Shown here piece after piece: positions 17,917 to 26,238 of a stretch of 64,000 bases of DNA. Both the position numbers and the translations under genes were made by a program. The stretch spans positions 1,426,001 to 1,490,000 of the forward strand of contig OZ240221.1 of the NCBI GenBank assembly GCA_965197675.1, read 5' to 3'. Source of the DNA: G965197675 sp965197675 (GTDB lineage: Bacteria; Chloroflexota; Dehalococcoidia; Plut-88900). The notes under the pieces were generated by a model that had not been told where the DNA came from, searched no databases, and worked only from the letters and a program-made list of their open reading frames with translations. Within the stretch, counting starts at the first letter, position 1; every line of letters starts with the position of its first letter.

Positions 17917-18115
17917 TTCAGCGAGGGTATTGACAAGCTGTTGCAACCGTGCTTCAGTCCATTCAATCTGACCTTGGGAGCGCCTGTACCTCGGCGACGA
18001 CCTCCGTGAGGAATAAGGGTGATACCTCCTTGTAAGTGGGGTGTGCATTTGAATTATAGCGCGTAGGTTCTCACACTATCTATAGCCAGGTGGCACGACA
18101 AGCTAGGTGCCAACC
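17917..18115 (+). repeat. dispersed repeat, copy 1 (second copy at 40605-40819)
   Basis: The two copies share long blocks such as TTGACAAGCTGTTG, CTTGGGAGCGCCTG, GACGACCTCCGTGAG, CTCCTTGTAAG and GAATTATAGC, and both end GCCAACC. Copy 2 has a short insertion. Both are intergenic and same-sense. No transposase or clear terminal inverted repeats were seen. Confidence 0.8.
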
Positions 18116-18336
18116 GGCTTCAGATAAGATATGGATAAGGATCCTCGTCGAAGAAAAAGGCCTCAGACTTAATACGCAAGTATCTGCTGGCTTGTCCTCT
18201 AGACCTTGCCTAGAGCAAGCGAGTGTATTCCTATGAGGAAGACCCCTGCCAATCTAAGTACTTGACCGATATATGAGTAATAGGTATCTTTCCGATCATG
18301 GAAGCTCCTCCCGATTAGCCAAACATAACCTTTCTA

Positions 18337-19560
18337 GTGGACATAAAGATGACAAAAGGATTTATTTTCAAAAGTTCAGCAAAGAGCGAGTCAGAATGCC
18401 TAGAAAAATTAATTTTCGGAGCAGACCGTGCAGCAAAGGATGAGGTGCTGAACCTACGGCCTGGGGATAAGCTTTTCTTATTAAATGTAGATAGCGACAC
18501 TCTCATGGGTACTTTCGAAGCCGCCTCAAAGGGAAGCTATCAGTTAATGCCAGATGCCTGGAGAGGTAACTATCCCTACCAGGTTAAGATCCAATCTACT
18601 GATAATACAGCGATGATCAGTGACGCAAAGAGGACTCTACAAACGCTAGGTTTGAATTCCCATAGGTTCCTTCAGCAATTTGAACTTGAGGGACTGGTCT
18701 CACTCTTGCTTAAGAGCGTCGAGACTTCCAGGTCTTCCACACCGTCACGGCCATCGGAAGAAGTTCTCAAAGATTTGGCTGAACAACTGACTGAAAAGCG
18801 GCAAGAGGGAAGCTTTAACGGAGGCCAGGAAAAGCCTACTTTGGAGTCCACCACGCTATGGGATTATCCGACTCAAAGCTATGGTAGAACCCCTAAAGGG
18901 GACAATAAATATGCAGGCGTCACCCCCGCATTTATTATTTGGAATCTAGTTAAACGCTACACAGATCCAGGAGATCTAATCGTCGACCCGATGTGTGGAA
19001 GTGGAACTACTATTGATGTTGCTGAAGAAGAGGGCCGAAGAGCTATAGGCTATGACATAGTTTCAGTAAGGCCAGATGTCATTCAAAATGACGCTAGAAA
19101 TATCCCTCTTGAAAACGATTCCGTCGACTTGGTGTTCATCGATTCTCCATATGGAGACAATATCAAATATAACGACCACCCCAACTCGATAGGAAATCTA
19201 TCTGCTGAGTCCGAGGAGTTCTACGAAGAGTTAGAGAAGGTGATGAGAGAAGCTTTCCGAATATTGAAACCTGGGAAAGTGCTGGGCTGGCTCATAGGAG
19301 ATCAATGGGTCAAGAAACGTTTTACGCCTGTGGGATTTAAAGTGTATCAGCGGCTGACTAAATATTTCGAGCCACTAGACGTAGTTTGCGTTGTAAGAAG
19401 GAGCCAAACCTCGAACACAGGATTTTGGCATACTAGAGCAATTCGATTCAATTTCTTCCTCAGGGGTTTTAAGTACCTGCATGTGATGAAGAAACCCGAG
19501 CCTGAACCTAGACAATCCAATAGGAATCGGAAAGTAAAGTGGACACACTATAAGAGATGA
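18337..19560 (+). CDS. DNA methyltransferase with N-terminal DCD-like domain (restriction-modification)
   Basis: A 407-residue protein (GTG start; an alternative ATG is at 18349). Residues 7-90 resemble the DCD/PUA-like fold: GFIFKSSAKSESECLEKLIF, KPGD-type turn RPGDKLFLLN, MGTFEAASKG, AWRGNYPYQVKIQ. A linker follows, then a DNA methylase domain with AdoMet motif I DPMCGSGTT (from 217) and catalytic DSPYGD (from 269), consistent with an amino-methyltransferase (N6-adenine or N4-cytosine). A BsaWI-like endonuclease gene follows after 12 bp, so this is probably the protecting enzyme of a type II system. The DCD call is by eye. Confidence 0.8.
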   Translation: MDIKMTKGFIFKSSAKSESECLEKLIFGADRAAKDEVLNLRPGDKLFLLNVDSDTLMGTFEAASKGSYQLMPDAWRGNYPYQVKIQSTDNTAMISDAKRTLQTLGLNSHRFLQQFELEGLVSLLLKSVETSRSSTPSRPSEEVLKDLAEQLTEKRQEGSFNGGQEKPTLESTTLWDYPTQSYGRTPKGDNKYAGVTPAFIIWNLVKRYTDPGDLIVDPMCGSGTTIDVAEEEGRRAIGYDIVSVRPDVIQNDARNIPLENDSVDLVFIDSPYGDNIKYNDHPNSIGNLSAESEEFYEELEKVMREAFRILKPGKVLGWLIGDQWVKKRFTPVGFKVYQRLTKYFEPLDVVCVVRRSQTSNTGFWHTRAIRFNFFLRGFKYLHVMKKPEPEPRQSNRNRKVKWTHYKR

Positions 19561-19572
19561 GGCGTAGGTACG

Positions 19573-20265
19573 ATGGACTACAAAGACCTATTAAACTTGT
19601 GGGATGAATGGAAAGAAAAGTATGGCGAAGATACTTATCGCTACATCTCTCAAATTCTTAGTGAGGCCAAAGAGATTCACTACCGTGATTGGTCAGAACA
19701 CCCTACAGCGAACAACGATCATGAACAGTCATGGAGAGCCTTCAAGGGTAAGAATTTGGAAAAGCTTATCAAGTATATAATAGAAGAACAGGTAGGAAGT
19801 CTAGGGTTGAACATCATCTCAGGTAACACTTTAGAGCGGAGTAAGCCCGAGAATTTGTCTTATGCTTTAAACAAAGTTCGTAGGAACTTGCTCGTTAGGT
19901 TCGGAGCTAAGGGAGAATTCGGATTTCATTTGCCGGATGCTGATCTGATAATCTATGATCCAAAATCCTACAAGATAATCGCAACAATTTCGAGTAAAGT
20001 AACCCTGCGAGAAAGAATAGCTCAAACAGGATATTGGAAGATCAAATTACAGCAAGATAAAACGACCAAGGATATAAGTGTGTTCTTTGTTACCCCTGAC
20101 GAGGACGGCACTCTTACACGGCGAGACCCACTCAAAAAAGGGAGAGCAATCGTAGAAACAGACACGGATGGTGCGTATGTAATGAGCGAGACAGAGATTG
20201 AGATTAGCGACAAAGTTAAGAATTTCGACCAGTTTCTTATCGACCTAAAAGCCTTACTAAAATAG
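19573..20265 (+). CDS. type II restriction endonuclease, BsaWI-like (CCGG family)
   Basis: A 230-residue protein. The segment SWRAFKGKNLEKLIKYIIEE (Glu63) followed by LPDADLIIYDP (Asp124) and IATISSKVTLRERIAQTGYW (Ser141-Lys142, Arg146-Glu147-Arg148) resembles the active site of BsaWI and other CCGG-family enzymes, where the Lys of the PD...SxK motif is paired with a displaced Glu. It lies 12 bp after the methyltransferase in the same direction, as in type II systems. If the match holds, the target should contain CCGG, but specificity cannot be read with certainty. Confidence 0.72.
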   Translation: MDYKDLLNLWDEWKEKYGEDTYRYISQILSEAKEIHYRDWSEHPTANNDHEQSWRAFKGKNLEKLIKYIIEEQVGSLGLNIISGNTLERSKPENLSYALNKVRRNLLVRFGAKGEFGFHLPDADLIIYDPKSYKIIATISSKVTLRERIAQTGYWKIKLQQDKTTKDISVFFVTPDEDGTLTRRDPLKKGRAIVETDTDGAYVMSETEIEISDKVKNFDQFLIDLKALLK

Positions 20266-20356
20266 CACTCATGATCATGCCATAATCAGAGGGACTCAAC
20301 CTCAAGAGGATAGTGTAGGGTACTGCTCATAAATCCCCGGAGAGTTGAATTTTCGT

Positions 20357-20382
20357 CCTTCGACTGGCTCAGGGTAAGCGGG
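20357..20382 (+). repeat. short CCTTCGAC...GCTCAGGGTAAGCGGG palindromic repeat
   Basis: One of several copies in the window (also near 14049, 14166, 40499, 40999 and 41044). It lies at the 3' side of the restriction gene and just outside the gcvPB stop. Confidence 0.6.
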
Positions 20383-20385
20383 GGG

Positions 20386-21846
20386 TTACCAGTGAAGGTC
20401 AGGGTGGCGGGCGGCGGAGGCTTCGTCCAGTCTCGAGACGGGGGTGGTGTGTGGGGCGTTCTTGACCAGATCCGGGTTCTCCCTAGCCTCTTGATCGATG
20501 GCCTTCATTGCGTCGATGAATTCGTCCAGGGTGCGCTTGCTCTCGCACTCTGTAGGCTCGATCATGAGGGCTTCGGGCACAACCAAGGGGAAGTACATGG
20601 TGGGAGGATGGAATCCGTAGTCCATGAGCCTCTTGGAGATGTCCAGCGCTCTCACTCCCAACGCCTTCTGTCTGGAGGCGGAGAACACCACCTCGTGGGT
20701 GTAGATGCGGTGGTGAGGCAGCTCATATTGGTCCTTCAGTTGACTCATGATGTAGTTGGCGTTGATGACGGCATTCTCGCTTATCTCTTTAAGGCCGACT
20801 TCACCCAATAGACGGATGTAGGCATAGGCCCGCAATATAACGCCGAAGTTGCCGTGGAAGGCGCTGAGTTTACCGATAGTGTGCTCAGGTTTGCCCAGGT
20901 AGTATTCGTCATTGCCGTCATCTCTGTGGTAGACGACGGGGGTTGGAAGGAAGGGGGCCAGAGTCTCGCCAGCACACACGGGGCCAGCTCCGGGGCCTCC
21001 ACCTCCGTGAGGGGTACTAAAGGTCTTGTGCAGATTGGAATGTACGACATCGAAGCCCAGATCAATGAGCTTAGTCCTGCCCAGAATAGCATTGAGATTG
21101 GCGCCATCACCGTACATCAGTCCACCACAGTCGTGAACGATCTTACTTATCTCCAGGATGTTGGGATTGAAGAGGCCCAGGGTGCTGGGAAGGGTGAACA
21201 TTAGACCCACCACTTGAGGAGACACCGCTCTCCTGAGGGCATCTAGGTCCATATTGCCATCGGAGTCGGAAGGTACGGTCACAACATCGTAGCCACACAT
21301 GCGAGCGGAGGCGGGATTGGTGCCGTGAGCCGTATCGGGGATCAGGACCTGGTTACGAGCGTCATCGTTTCTGCTCTTGTGGTAGGCGCGGATCATCATA
21401 AGGCCCGCCAGCTCTCCGTGAGCCCCGGCTAGAGGCGCCAGGCTGACAGCCTTGGCTCCGGTTATCGCCGCCAGCATGGACTGAAGCTGGGACATCACAT
21501 GCAGGGAGCCTTGTACGGTAGACTCGTCCTGAAGGGGGTGAATCTGAGCGAATCCGGTCAGCCGAGCAGCCTCTTCGTGCAGCTTGGGATTGTACTTCAT
21601 AGTGCAGCTTCCCAAGGGATAGAAGCCGCTATCTATGCAAAAGTTGATTTGACTAAGACGGGTGAAGTGCCTGATAAGGTCCAGCTCGCTGACTTCAGGA
21701 AGATCCAGCTCCGGACGAAGGAACTCTTCAGGGGGAAGTGAGGATTGGGGGACGTCTAGATTGGGCAGAGTGGTTCCGACGACACCGGGCGAGCTTAGCT
21801 CCCTCAGTGTAAGTCTTCTATGAGTATTCTTCGACGTAGTGGTCAT
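20386..21846 (-). CDS. gcvPB: glycine dehydrogenase (decarboxylating) subunit 2
   Basis: A 486-residue PLP subunit of the glycine cleavage P-protein, which decarboxylates glycine and passes the aminomethyl group to GcvH. The PLP lysine is in NLHKTFSTPHGGGGPGAG (Lys274). The N-terminal IDSGFYPLGSCTMKYNPK and PDTAHGTNPASA are hallmarks. The P-protein is split into two subunits, as in many Gram-positive and Chloroflexota genomes. It is the last gene of the gcvT-H-PA-PB unit, 77 bp after gcvPA. Confidence 0.96.
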   Translation of the reverse strand: MTTTSKNTHRRLTLRELSSPGVVGTTLPNLDVPQSSLPPEEFLRPELDLPEVSELDLIRHFTRLSQINFCIDSGFYPLGSCTMKYNPKLHEEAARLTGFAQIHPLQDESTVQGSLHVMSQLQSMLAAITGAKAVSLAPLAGAHGELAGLMMIRAYHKSRNDDARNQVLIPDTAHGTNPASARMCGYDVVTVPSDSDGNMDLDALRRAVSPQVVGLMFTLPSTLGLFNPNILEISKIVHDCGGLMYGDGANLNAILGRTKLIDLGFDVVHSNLHKTFSTPHGGGGPGAGPVCAGETLAPFLPTPVVYHRDDGNDEYYLGKPEHTIGKLSAFHGNFGVILRAYAYIRLLGEVGLKEISENAVINANYIMSQLKDQYELPHHRIYTHEVVFSASRQKALGVRALDISKRLMDYGFHPPTMYFPLVVPEALMIEPTECESKRTLDEFIDAMKAIDQEARENPDLVKNAPHTTPVSRLDEASAARHPDLHW

Positions 21847-21923
21847 TATACAGCTCTAGAAGCCTTAGTTCTCGACATTGACTGTCGTTGGTTCAGGGAG
21901 GCTTTTCCCATTTCTCTTATGAT

Positions 21924-23228
21924 TTAAAGTCCAGACAGGACGTCCAGCAAAGCGTCGATCTGCTCCCTGGTATTCATTTCCGTCACACATAGAAGGATAC
22001 CGTTGTGGACTTGATCGCTTATGTCCAGCCCGCCAATAATGCCCGCGTTGTATAGAGCCTTGTTTGCTTCGGCAGGGGACTTTGGGCACTGAACGACGAA
22101 CTCTTTGAAAAACGGACCCTGAAAGGGCAGTGAGTATCCTGGTATAGCTGAGATTTGCTGGGCGGCGTAGTGGGCCTTGTGGTAGCACAGCTCTGCTACT
22201 TTCTTAAGGCCTTTGGGGCCGAGGGCAGCGAGATAGGTGGTAGACCCGAGAGCTATGAGGGCTACGCTGGTACAGATATTGGAGGTGGCAGTTTCACGAC
22301 GGATGTGCTGCTCCCTGGTCTGGATGGTAAGTACATAACCCTCTCTGCCTAGGGTATCGACAGTCTTGCCCACGATTCTCCCCGGCATCTGGCGTAAATA
22401 GGCCGACTTACAGGCGAAGAGACCCACGTAAGGCCCTCCGAACATAGGAGCCATACCCATGCTCTGACCCTCACCTACAACTATGTCCACTCCGAAATCG
22501 CCAGGTGGACGAAGCATACCCAGCGCGATAGGGTCTACGTAGCCAACCGCTAACGCTCCAGCATCGCGGCTGGCCTGTACATAAGGAGAGAGGTCTTCCA
22601 GATAGCCGTAGAAGTTGGGATATTGAGAGACGACACAGGCTGTTTCTGGGTTGATGGGGAGGGAATCTGGAGATACGACGTCCAACCCAATGGCCTGAAT
22701 CTCCATGTAGGTTCGCAGAAGGTCGAGATAGCGAGGAGAAACGGTATCGAGGACGGTGATGTGACGACGACCGGTGACTCGGCAGGCCATCAGGGCAGCC
22801 TCCGCAAGGGCGGTCGAGCCATCATACATGCCGGCGTTGGCGACGTCCATAGCCGTGAGGTCGCAAATCAGGGACTGGAACTCATACGTTGTCTGAAGAG
22901 TACCCTGGCTTATCTCTGGTTGATAGGGGGTGTAGGAGGTATAGAACTCGCTGCGACCGGTGACGTGACGAACCACACTGGGTATGTAGTGATTGTATGA
23001 GCCGGCTCCCAGGAAACAGGCATATTCATCTAGGTTGGCGTTCTGATTACCGAGGGTTTTGAGCTCTCGCAGCAGCTCCAACTCGGATAGGGGTTCAGGC
23101 ACCTCTACAGATGGGTCTCGGTACGACTCAGGGATGTCTTGGAACAGCTCATCAGCAGAGGAGACGCCGATGGATTTGAGCATCTCTTTCCTATCGGCCT
23201 CGGTGTTGGATATGTAGGGGGAGGGCAT
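21924..23228 (-). CDS. gcvPA: glycine dehydrogenase (decarboxylating) subunit 1
   Basis: A 434-residue N-terminal half of the split glycine decarboxylase. Typical features are FLGAGSYNHYIPSVV, EFYTSYTPYQPEISQGTLQT, NAGMYDGSTALAEA and GEGQSMGMAPMFGGPYVGLF. It pairs with GcvPB to form the P-protein. AGGAG precedes the ATG on the minus strand. It follows gcvH by 18 bp. Confidence 0.96.
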   Translation of the reverse strand: MPSPYISNTEADRKEMLKSIGVSSADELFQDIPESYRDPSVEVPEPLSELELLRELKTLGNQNANLDEYACFLGAGSYNHYIPSVVRHVTGRSEFYTSYTPYQPEISQGTLQTTYEFQSLICDLTAMDVANAGMYDGSTALAEAALMACRVTGRRHITVLDTVSPRYLDLLRTYMEIQAIGLDVVSPDSLPINPETACVVSQYPNFYGYLEDLSPYVQASRDAGALAVGYVDPIALGMLRPPGDFGVDIVVGEGQSMGMAPMFGGPYVGLFACKSAYLRQMPGRIVGKTVDTLGREGYVLTIQTREQHIRRETATSNICTSVALIALGSTTYLAALGPKGLKKVAELCYHKAHYAAQQISAIPGYSLPFQGPFFKEFVVQCPKSPAEANKALYNAGIIGGLDISDQVHNGILLCVTEMNTREQIDALLDVLSGL

Positions 23229-23246
23229 GTCCTGGTTCTCCTGTGT

Positions 23247-23636
23247 CTATCCTGACTCGCCTTGGATCAGGGCTTCGTAATCTTCGGAGCTCATCAGGTT
23301 GTCCAACTCCGATTCGTCAGCGCTCTGGACTCTGATCACCCACCCCCTGTTGTAGGGGTCTTCATTGACCAGCTCAGGTTTGTCCTTCAACTCTTCATTG
23401 ACCTGGATAACCTTGCCGCTGAGGGGCGCAAACAGCTCCGAGACCGCCTTGGGAGACTCGATCTCACCGAAGGATTTGAACTGCTCTACGTCTGAAATAT
23501 CATCGGGTATGTAGACGAAGACGATGTCGCCCAACTGGTCCTGGGCATAGTCGGTAATGCCAATGAGGGCTACATTATCCGATTCCATCTTGACCCATTC
23601 GTGCTCTTTGGAGTAGCGATATTCCTTGGGATTCAT
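23247..23636 (-). CDS. gcvH: glycine cleavage system H protein
   Basis: About 129 residues from the ATG at 23636 (MNPKEYRYSKEHEWVKMESD), which gives the normal GcvH N-terminus. A GTG at 23669, immediately after the gcvT stop, would add 11 residues. The lipoyl lysine is in GEIESPKAVSELFAPLSG. The protein carries the aminomethyl intermediate between the P and T proteins on its lipoyl arm. GGAAGG lies upstream of the chosen start. Confidence 0.95.
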   Translation of the reverse strand: MNPKEYRYSKEHEWVKMESDNVALIGITDYAQDQLGDIVFVYIPDDISDVEQFKSFGEIESPKAVSELFAPLSGKVIQVNEELKDKPELVNEDPYNRGWVIRVQSADESELDNLMSSEDYEALIQGESG

Positions 23637-23669
23637 CTTTACTTCAACCTTCCATTTAACGGAATCCAC

Positions 23670-24767
23670 TTATCTAGTCGATGGTCTGCGATAGAAGGGC
23701 ATTTTTACTGCCTTTGATTCTACGTGGCGCCCTCGGATGTCAATGGTAAGTCGCGTCTCCGGTTCAGCTTTGGAGATGGGAATGTATCCCATCCCGATGT
23801 TCTTGTCGAGAGTGGGAGAGTGTCCACCGCTGGTGACCTCACCTATGATCTCTCCGTCATCCATTATAGGGAATCCGTGCCTGGCTATGCCCCGACCCAC
23901 CATCTCGAAGCCAACCAAGCGCCTGGTCACTCCGTGCTCTTTTGCTCTAGTCAGAACCTCTTTTCCTACGAAGTCGGCTTTGTCCAGATCGACGAATCTG
24001 CCCAGTCCAGCTTCGAAGGGATTGACTGTGGTGTCCATGTCGTTGCCCCACAGACGGAGAGAGGCCTCCAGGCGAAGGCTATCTCTAGCCACCAGTCCAC
24101 AGGGCTCTACACCGGCATCCAGCAATGTCCGCCAAATCTCGTCAGCTATGGAGGCGTCTGCAATCAGCTCGACCCCATCCTCACCGGTATAGCCTGTCCT
24201 GGCCACTAGCATTTCGCCTCCTGCCACCCGAGCATGGGTAGCATGAAAGGACGCCAAGGAATCTGCTTCAAGGTCTGAGATACCGTTGAATATTTCGACG
24301 GCCCGGGGCCCCTGCACGGCTATCATGATAGTTTCAAGGGTGTGATCCGTGATGGATACATCCGAGATAGACTTGCCAGCCTCGTTGAGTGCCCTGATTA
24401 TGGCTTCTCGATTGGCTGCGTTGCACACTACCAGATATCGCTCTGGAGATAGGTTGTAGACTATCAGGTCGTCGATGATGCCTCCGTCCTCTTGACAAGC
24501 CATGCAGTAGCGGGCCTGAGAGACGGGAAGAGTGCGAACATTAGCGGTTAGCACGCCGCCCAGCAAGGCCTCAGCCCCGGCGCCATCCACGTGAAGCCTC
24601 CCCATGTGGGAGACGTCGAACATGCCGGCTTTGGTGCGGACAGAGTGATGCTCTTGCAAAACGCTCTCGTAGCTGCCGGGCATCTCCCAGCCGGCGAAGG
24701 GGATCATGTTTGCGTTGAGGTCTTTGTGGGATTTATGGAGCGCAGTTAGCTTAAGCTGGTCACTCAT
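23670..24767 (-). CDS. gcvT: aminomethyltransferase (glycine cleavage T protein)
   Basis: About 365 residues from the ATG at 24767 (MSDQLKLTALHKSHKDLNAN). A longer frame reaches 24953, but its extra residues are unlike the family. GcvT transfers the methylene group to tetrahydrofolate and releases ammonia. Visible are GWEMPGSYESVLQEHHSVRT, MFDVSHMGRL, GYTGEDGVEL and LRLEASLRLWGNDMDTTVNP. It is the first gene of the operon and abuts gcvH. Confidence 0.95.
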   Translation of the reverse strand: MSDQLKLTALHKSHKDLNANMIPFAGWEMPGSYESVLQEHHSVRTKAGMFDVSHMGRLHVDGAGAEALLGGVLTANVRTLPVSQARYCMACQEDGGIIDDLIVYNLSPERYLVVCNAANREAIIRALNEAGKSISDVSITDHTLETIMIAVQGPRAVEIFNGISDLEADSLASFHATHARVAGGEMLVARTGYTGEDGVELIADASIADEIWRTLLDAGVEPCGLVARDSLRLEASLRLWGNDMDTTVNPFEAGLGRFVDLDKADFVGKEVLTRAKEHGVTRRLVGFEMVGRGIARHGFPIMDDGEIIGEVTSGGHSPTLDKNIGMGYIPISKAEPETRLTIDIRGRHVESKAVKMPFYRRPSTR

Positions 24768-25296
24768 GGCTGCGATATAGAATACCACAAAGTACCTTGG
24801 GTGGCACCTGGTATTGAGAAGCCTCTGCATCACAGAACACCTTAAGGTTTTCCAGGCTGCTTTCGGCATCCTTTTCGTCCGCTCGGTCAGTAGCACAACC
24901 ACTGTTCTTCCAAGGATTCCTCCCTTCATCCTGTAGTGTCTACTCCAGCCCACCAGGGTTGCCTGGAGTGGACAAAATGTAAAATATTTCTGTCTAAATT
25001 TATTTTGCCCCCGTGGCCTCAGACTTGACGGTAGCCTTCATACAGTGCCCTCCAGAGTCATCCCAGCGATCACTGGTAGTATCTCTGGGTCAATTGACAC
25101 CTGTAGTAGGCGATATTAGACTTCATGTACTCTACCTGGAGGCTGTCGATGTGGGGAGGAGGTCGTTGGTGAGGGTGCGCAGGTTGGAGCTAATCTCGTC
25201 CAATCCGTAAATTACGGTGTCTCATTACGAAAGTAGCTCCGTCCAGGCCCTCATTTTCTCATCGGCCTTCTCAAGCGTGGTGGTTGTGGAGCAAAA
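24768..25296. other. intergenic leader region between gcvT and the SDR gene
   Basis: The two genes diverge from here. I looked for a glycine riboswitch before gcvT and did not find its conserved core. Two inverted repeats are present (24781-24815 and 24942-24969). On the minus strand around 25090-25210 a short frame resembles a decayed helical protein (DEISSNLRTLTNDLL) broken by stops. It is too weak to name. Confidence 0.5.
24781..24815 (-). promoter_or_regulatory. inverted repeat just upstream of gcvT
   Basis: AATACCA at 24781-24787 is perfectly complementary to TGGTATT at 24809-24815 across a 21-nt loop, and the hairpin ends 14 bases before the gcvT ATG. A second repeat, ACTCCAG (24942-24948) with CTGGAGT (24963-24969), lies further upstream. 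They could shape the leader transcript. I match neither to a known riboswitch. Confidence 0.3.
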
Positions 25297-26118
25297 ATGT
25301 TTGACCACAGGCAACGAAAGAAGCTGGAAGGACGAGTTGCTCTGATCACGGGCGCGTCCCGGGGAATTGGCGTCGGCATCGCTCAATGCATGGCCAGAGA
25401 GGGAGCCTCGGTTGTGGTGAACTACCTTCGCTCAGAAGAGAGTGCACGCCAAGTAGTGAAGAAAGTTGAGGGTCTGGGTGCGAAAGCCCTCGCCATAAAG
25501 GCCGACGTGAGCGACTACGACCAGGTGAAGAGCATGGTCGATCGGTCATTGGAGGTCTTCGGCAAGGCGGACATTCTGGTGAACAACGCTGGCATCGGAG
25601 GGCTGGGCAAACCTTTGATAGATACGACGCCGGAGGAGTTCACTGAAGTGATCGACAACCACCTGATCGGCTCCTTCAATTGTACGCATGCCTTATTGCC
25701 TCACATGCGACACCACGACAGAGCAGACATCCAGTTCATCTCGTCAAGACAAACTGACTACCATCCGCCTAACACAGCTGCCTATACATCAGCCAAAAGC
25801 GGCCTGGAAGCTCTAGCCAAGGTTCTCGCAAAGGAGGAGCGCTATCACGGCATCAGGATCAATGCCATTGCTCCTGGGATAGTGGAATCGGATATGACCA
25901 GGGAGGATATACAGGAGACAACGGGAATTCAAGACTTGAGAGAGGTGGACAAGGGTATGCCCTTCAGTCGGATTCTGCAGCCCGAAGACATCGGCAACTT
26001 ATGCTCTTTCTTGGCATCTCCGGAGGCGAGTCACATCTCTGGAGAGGTGATTTACGTGCGAGGGGCAGTAGGGGCAGAGCCTCCTTCCTTCTATCTCAGT
26101 GGGCCCCGAGAGTACTAA
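25297..26118 (+). CDS. short-chain dehydrogenase/reductase (SDR) family oxidoreductase
   Basis: A 273-residue classical SDR. The Rossmann glycine motif is TGASRGIGVG, followed by NNAGIG. The catalytic region shows ISSRQTDYHPPNTAAYTSAK with Tyr-x-x-x-Lys, and INAIAPGIVESDM follows. These enzymes reduce or oxidise carbonyl/alcohol groups with NAD(P). The C-terminus (HISGEVIYVRGAVGAEPPSF) departs slightly from the usual. Substrate unknown. It stands alone and no clear ribosome site precedes the ATG. Confidence 0.88.
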   Translation: MFDHRQRKKLEGRVALITGASRGIGVGIAQCMAREGASVVVNYLRSEESARQVVKKVEGLGAKALAIKADVSDYDQVKSMVDRSLEVFGKADILVNNAGIGGLGKPLIDTTPEEFTEVIDNHLIGSFNCTHALLPHMRHHDRADIQFISSRQTDYHPPNTAAYTSAKSGLEALAKVLAKEERYHGIRINAIAPGIVESDMTREDIQETTGIQDLREVDKGMPFSRILQPEDIGNLCSFLASPEASHISGEVIYVRGAVGAEPPSFYLSGPREY

Positions 26119-26238
26119 AGATGACAATCTATTCTAGAGACTAAGCAAGCCGGCGAAGAATCGTTAACGTGTAAGTAGAATACTACTTTACATTTGACGT
26201 TCGTGGTACTCTTGTGCATATCACTTGGGGAGGTGGAC

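Larger units (their letters stand above)
17349..18336. other. decayed intergenic region with exonuclease remnant and dispersed repeats
   Basis: No intact gene is convincing in this stretch. It contains the DnaQ-like remnant (17460-17600, minus), the hairpin at 17767-17790, and a 199-bp dispersed repeat (17917-18115). The remaining DNA to 18336 shows nothing I can name. Confidence 0.6.

Noticed and set aside
24799..24808. GGGTGGCACC on the plus strand, similar to a T-box core
   Set aside because: No aminoacyl-tRNA synthetase or amino acid gene follows on the plus strand, and the rest of a T-box leader is absent.
24768..24953. Longer GcvT start at 24953
   Set aside because: The 62 extra residues are unlike the family. 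The ATG at 24767 gives the normal length.
24954..25300. Glycine riboswitch upstream of gcvT
   Set aside because: The conserved glycine-binding core was not seen on the minus strand.
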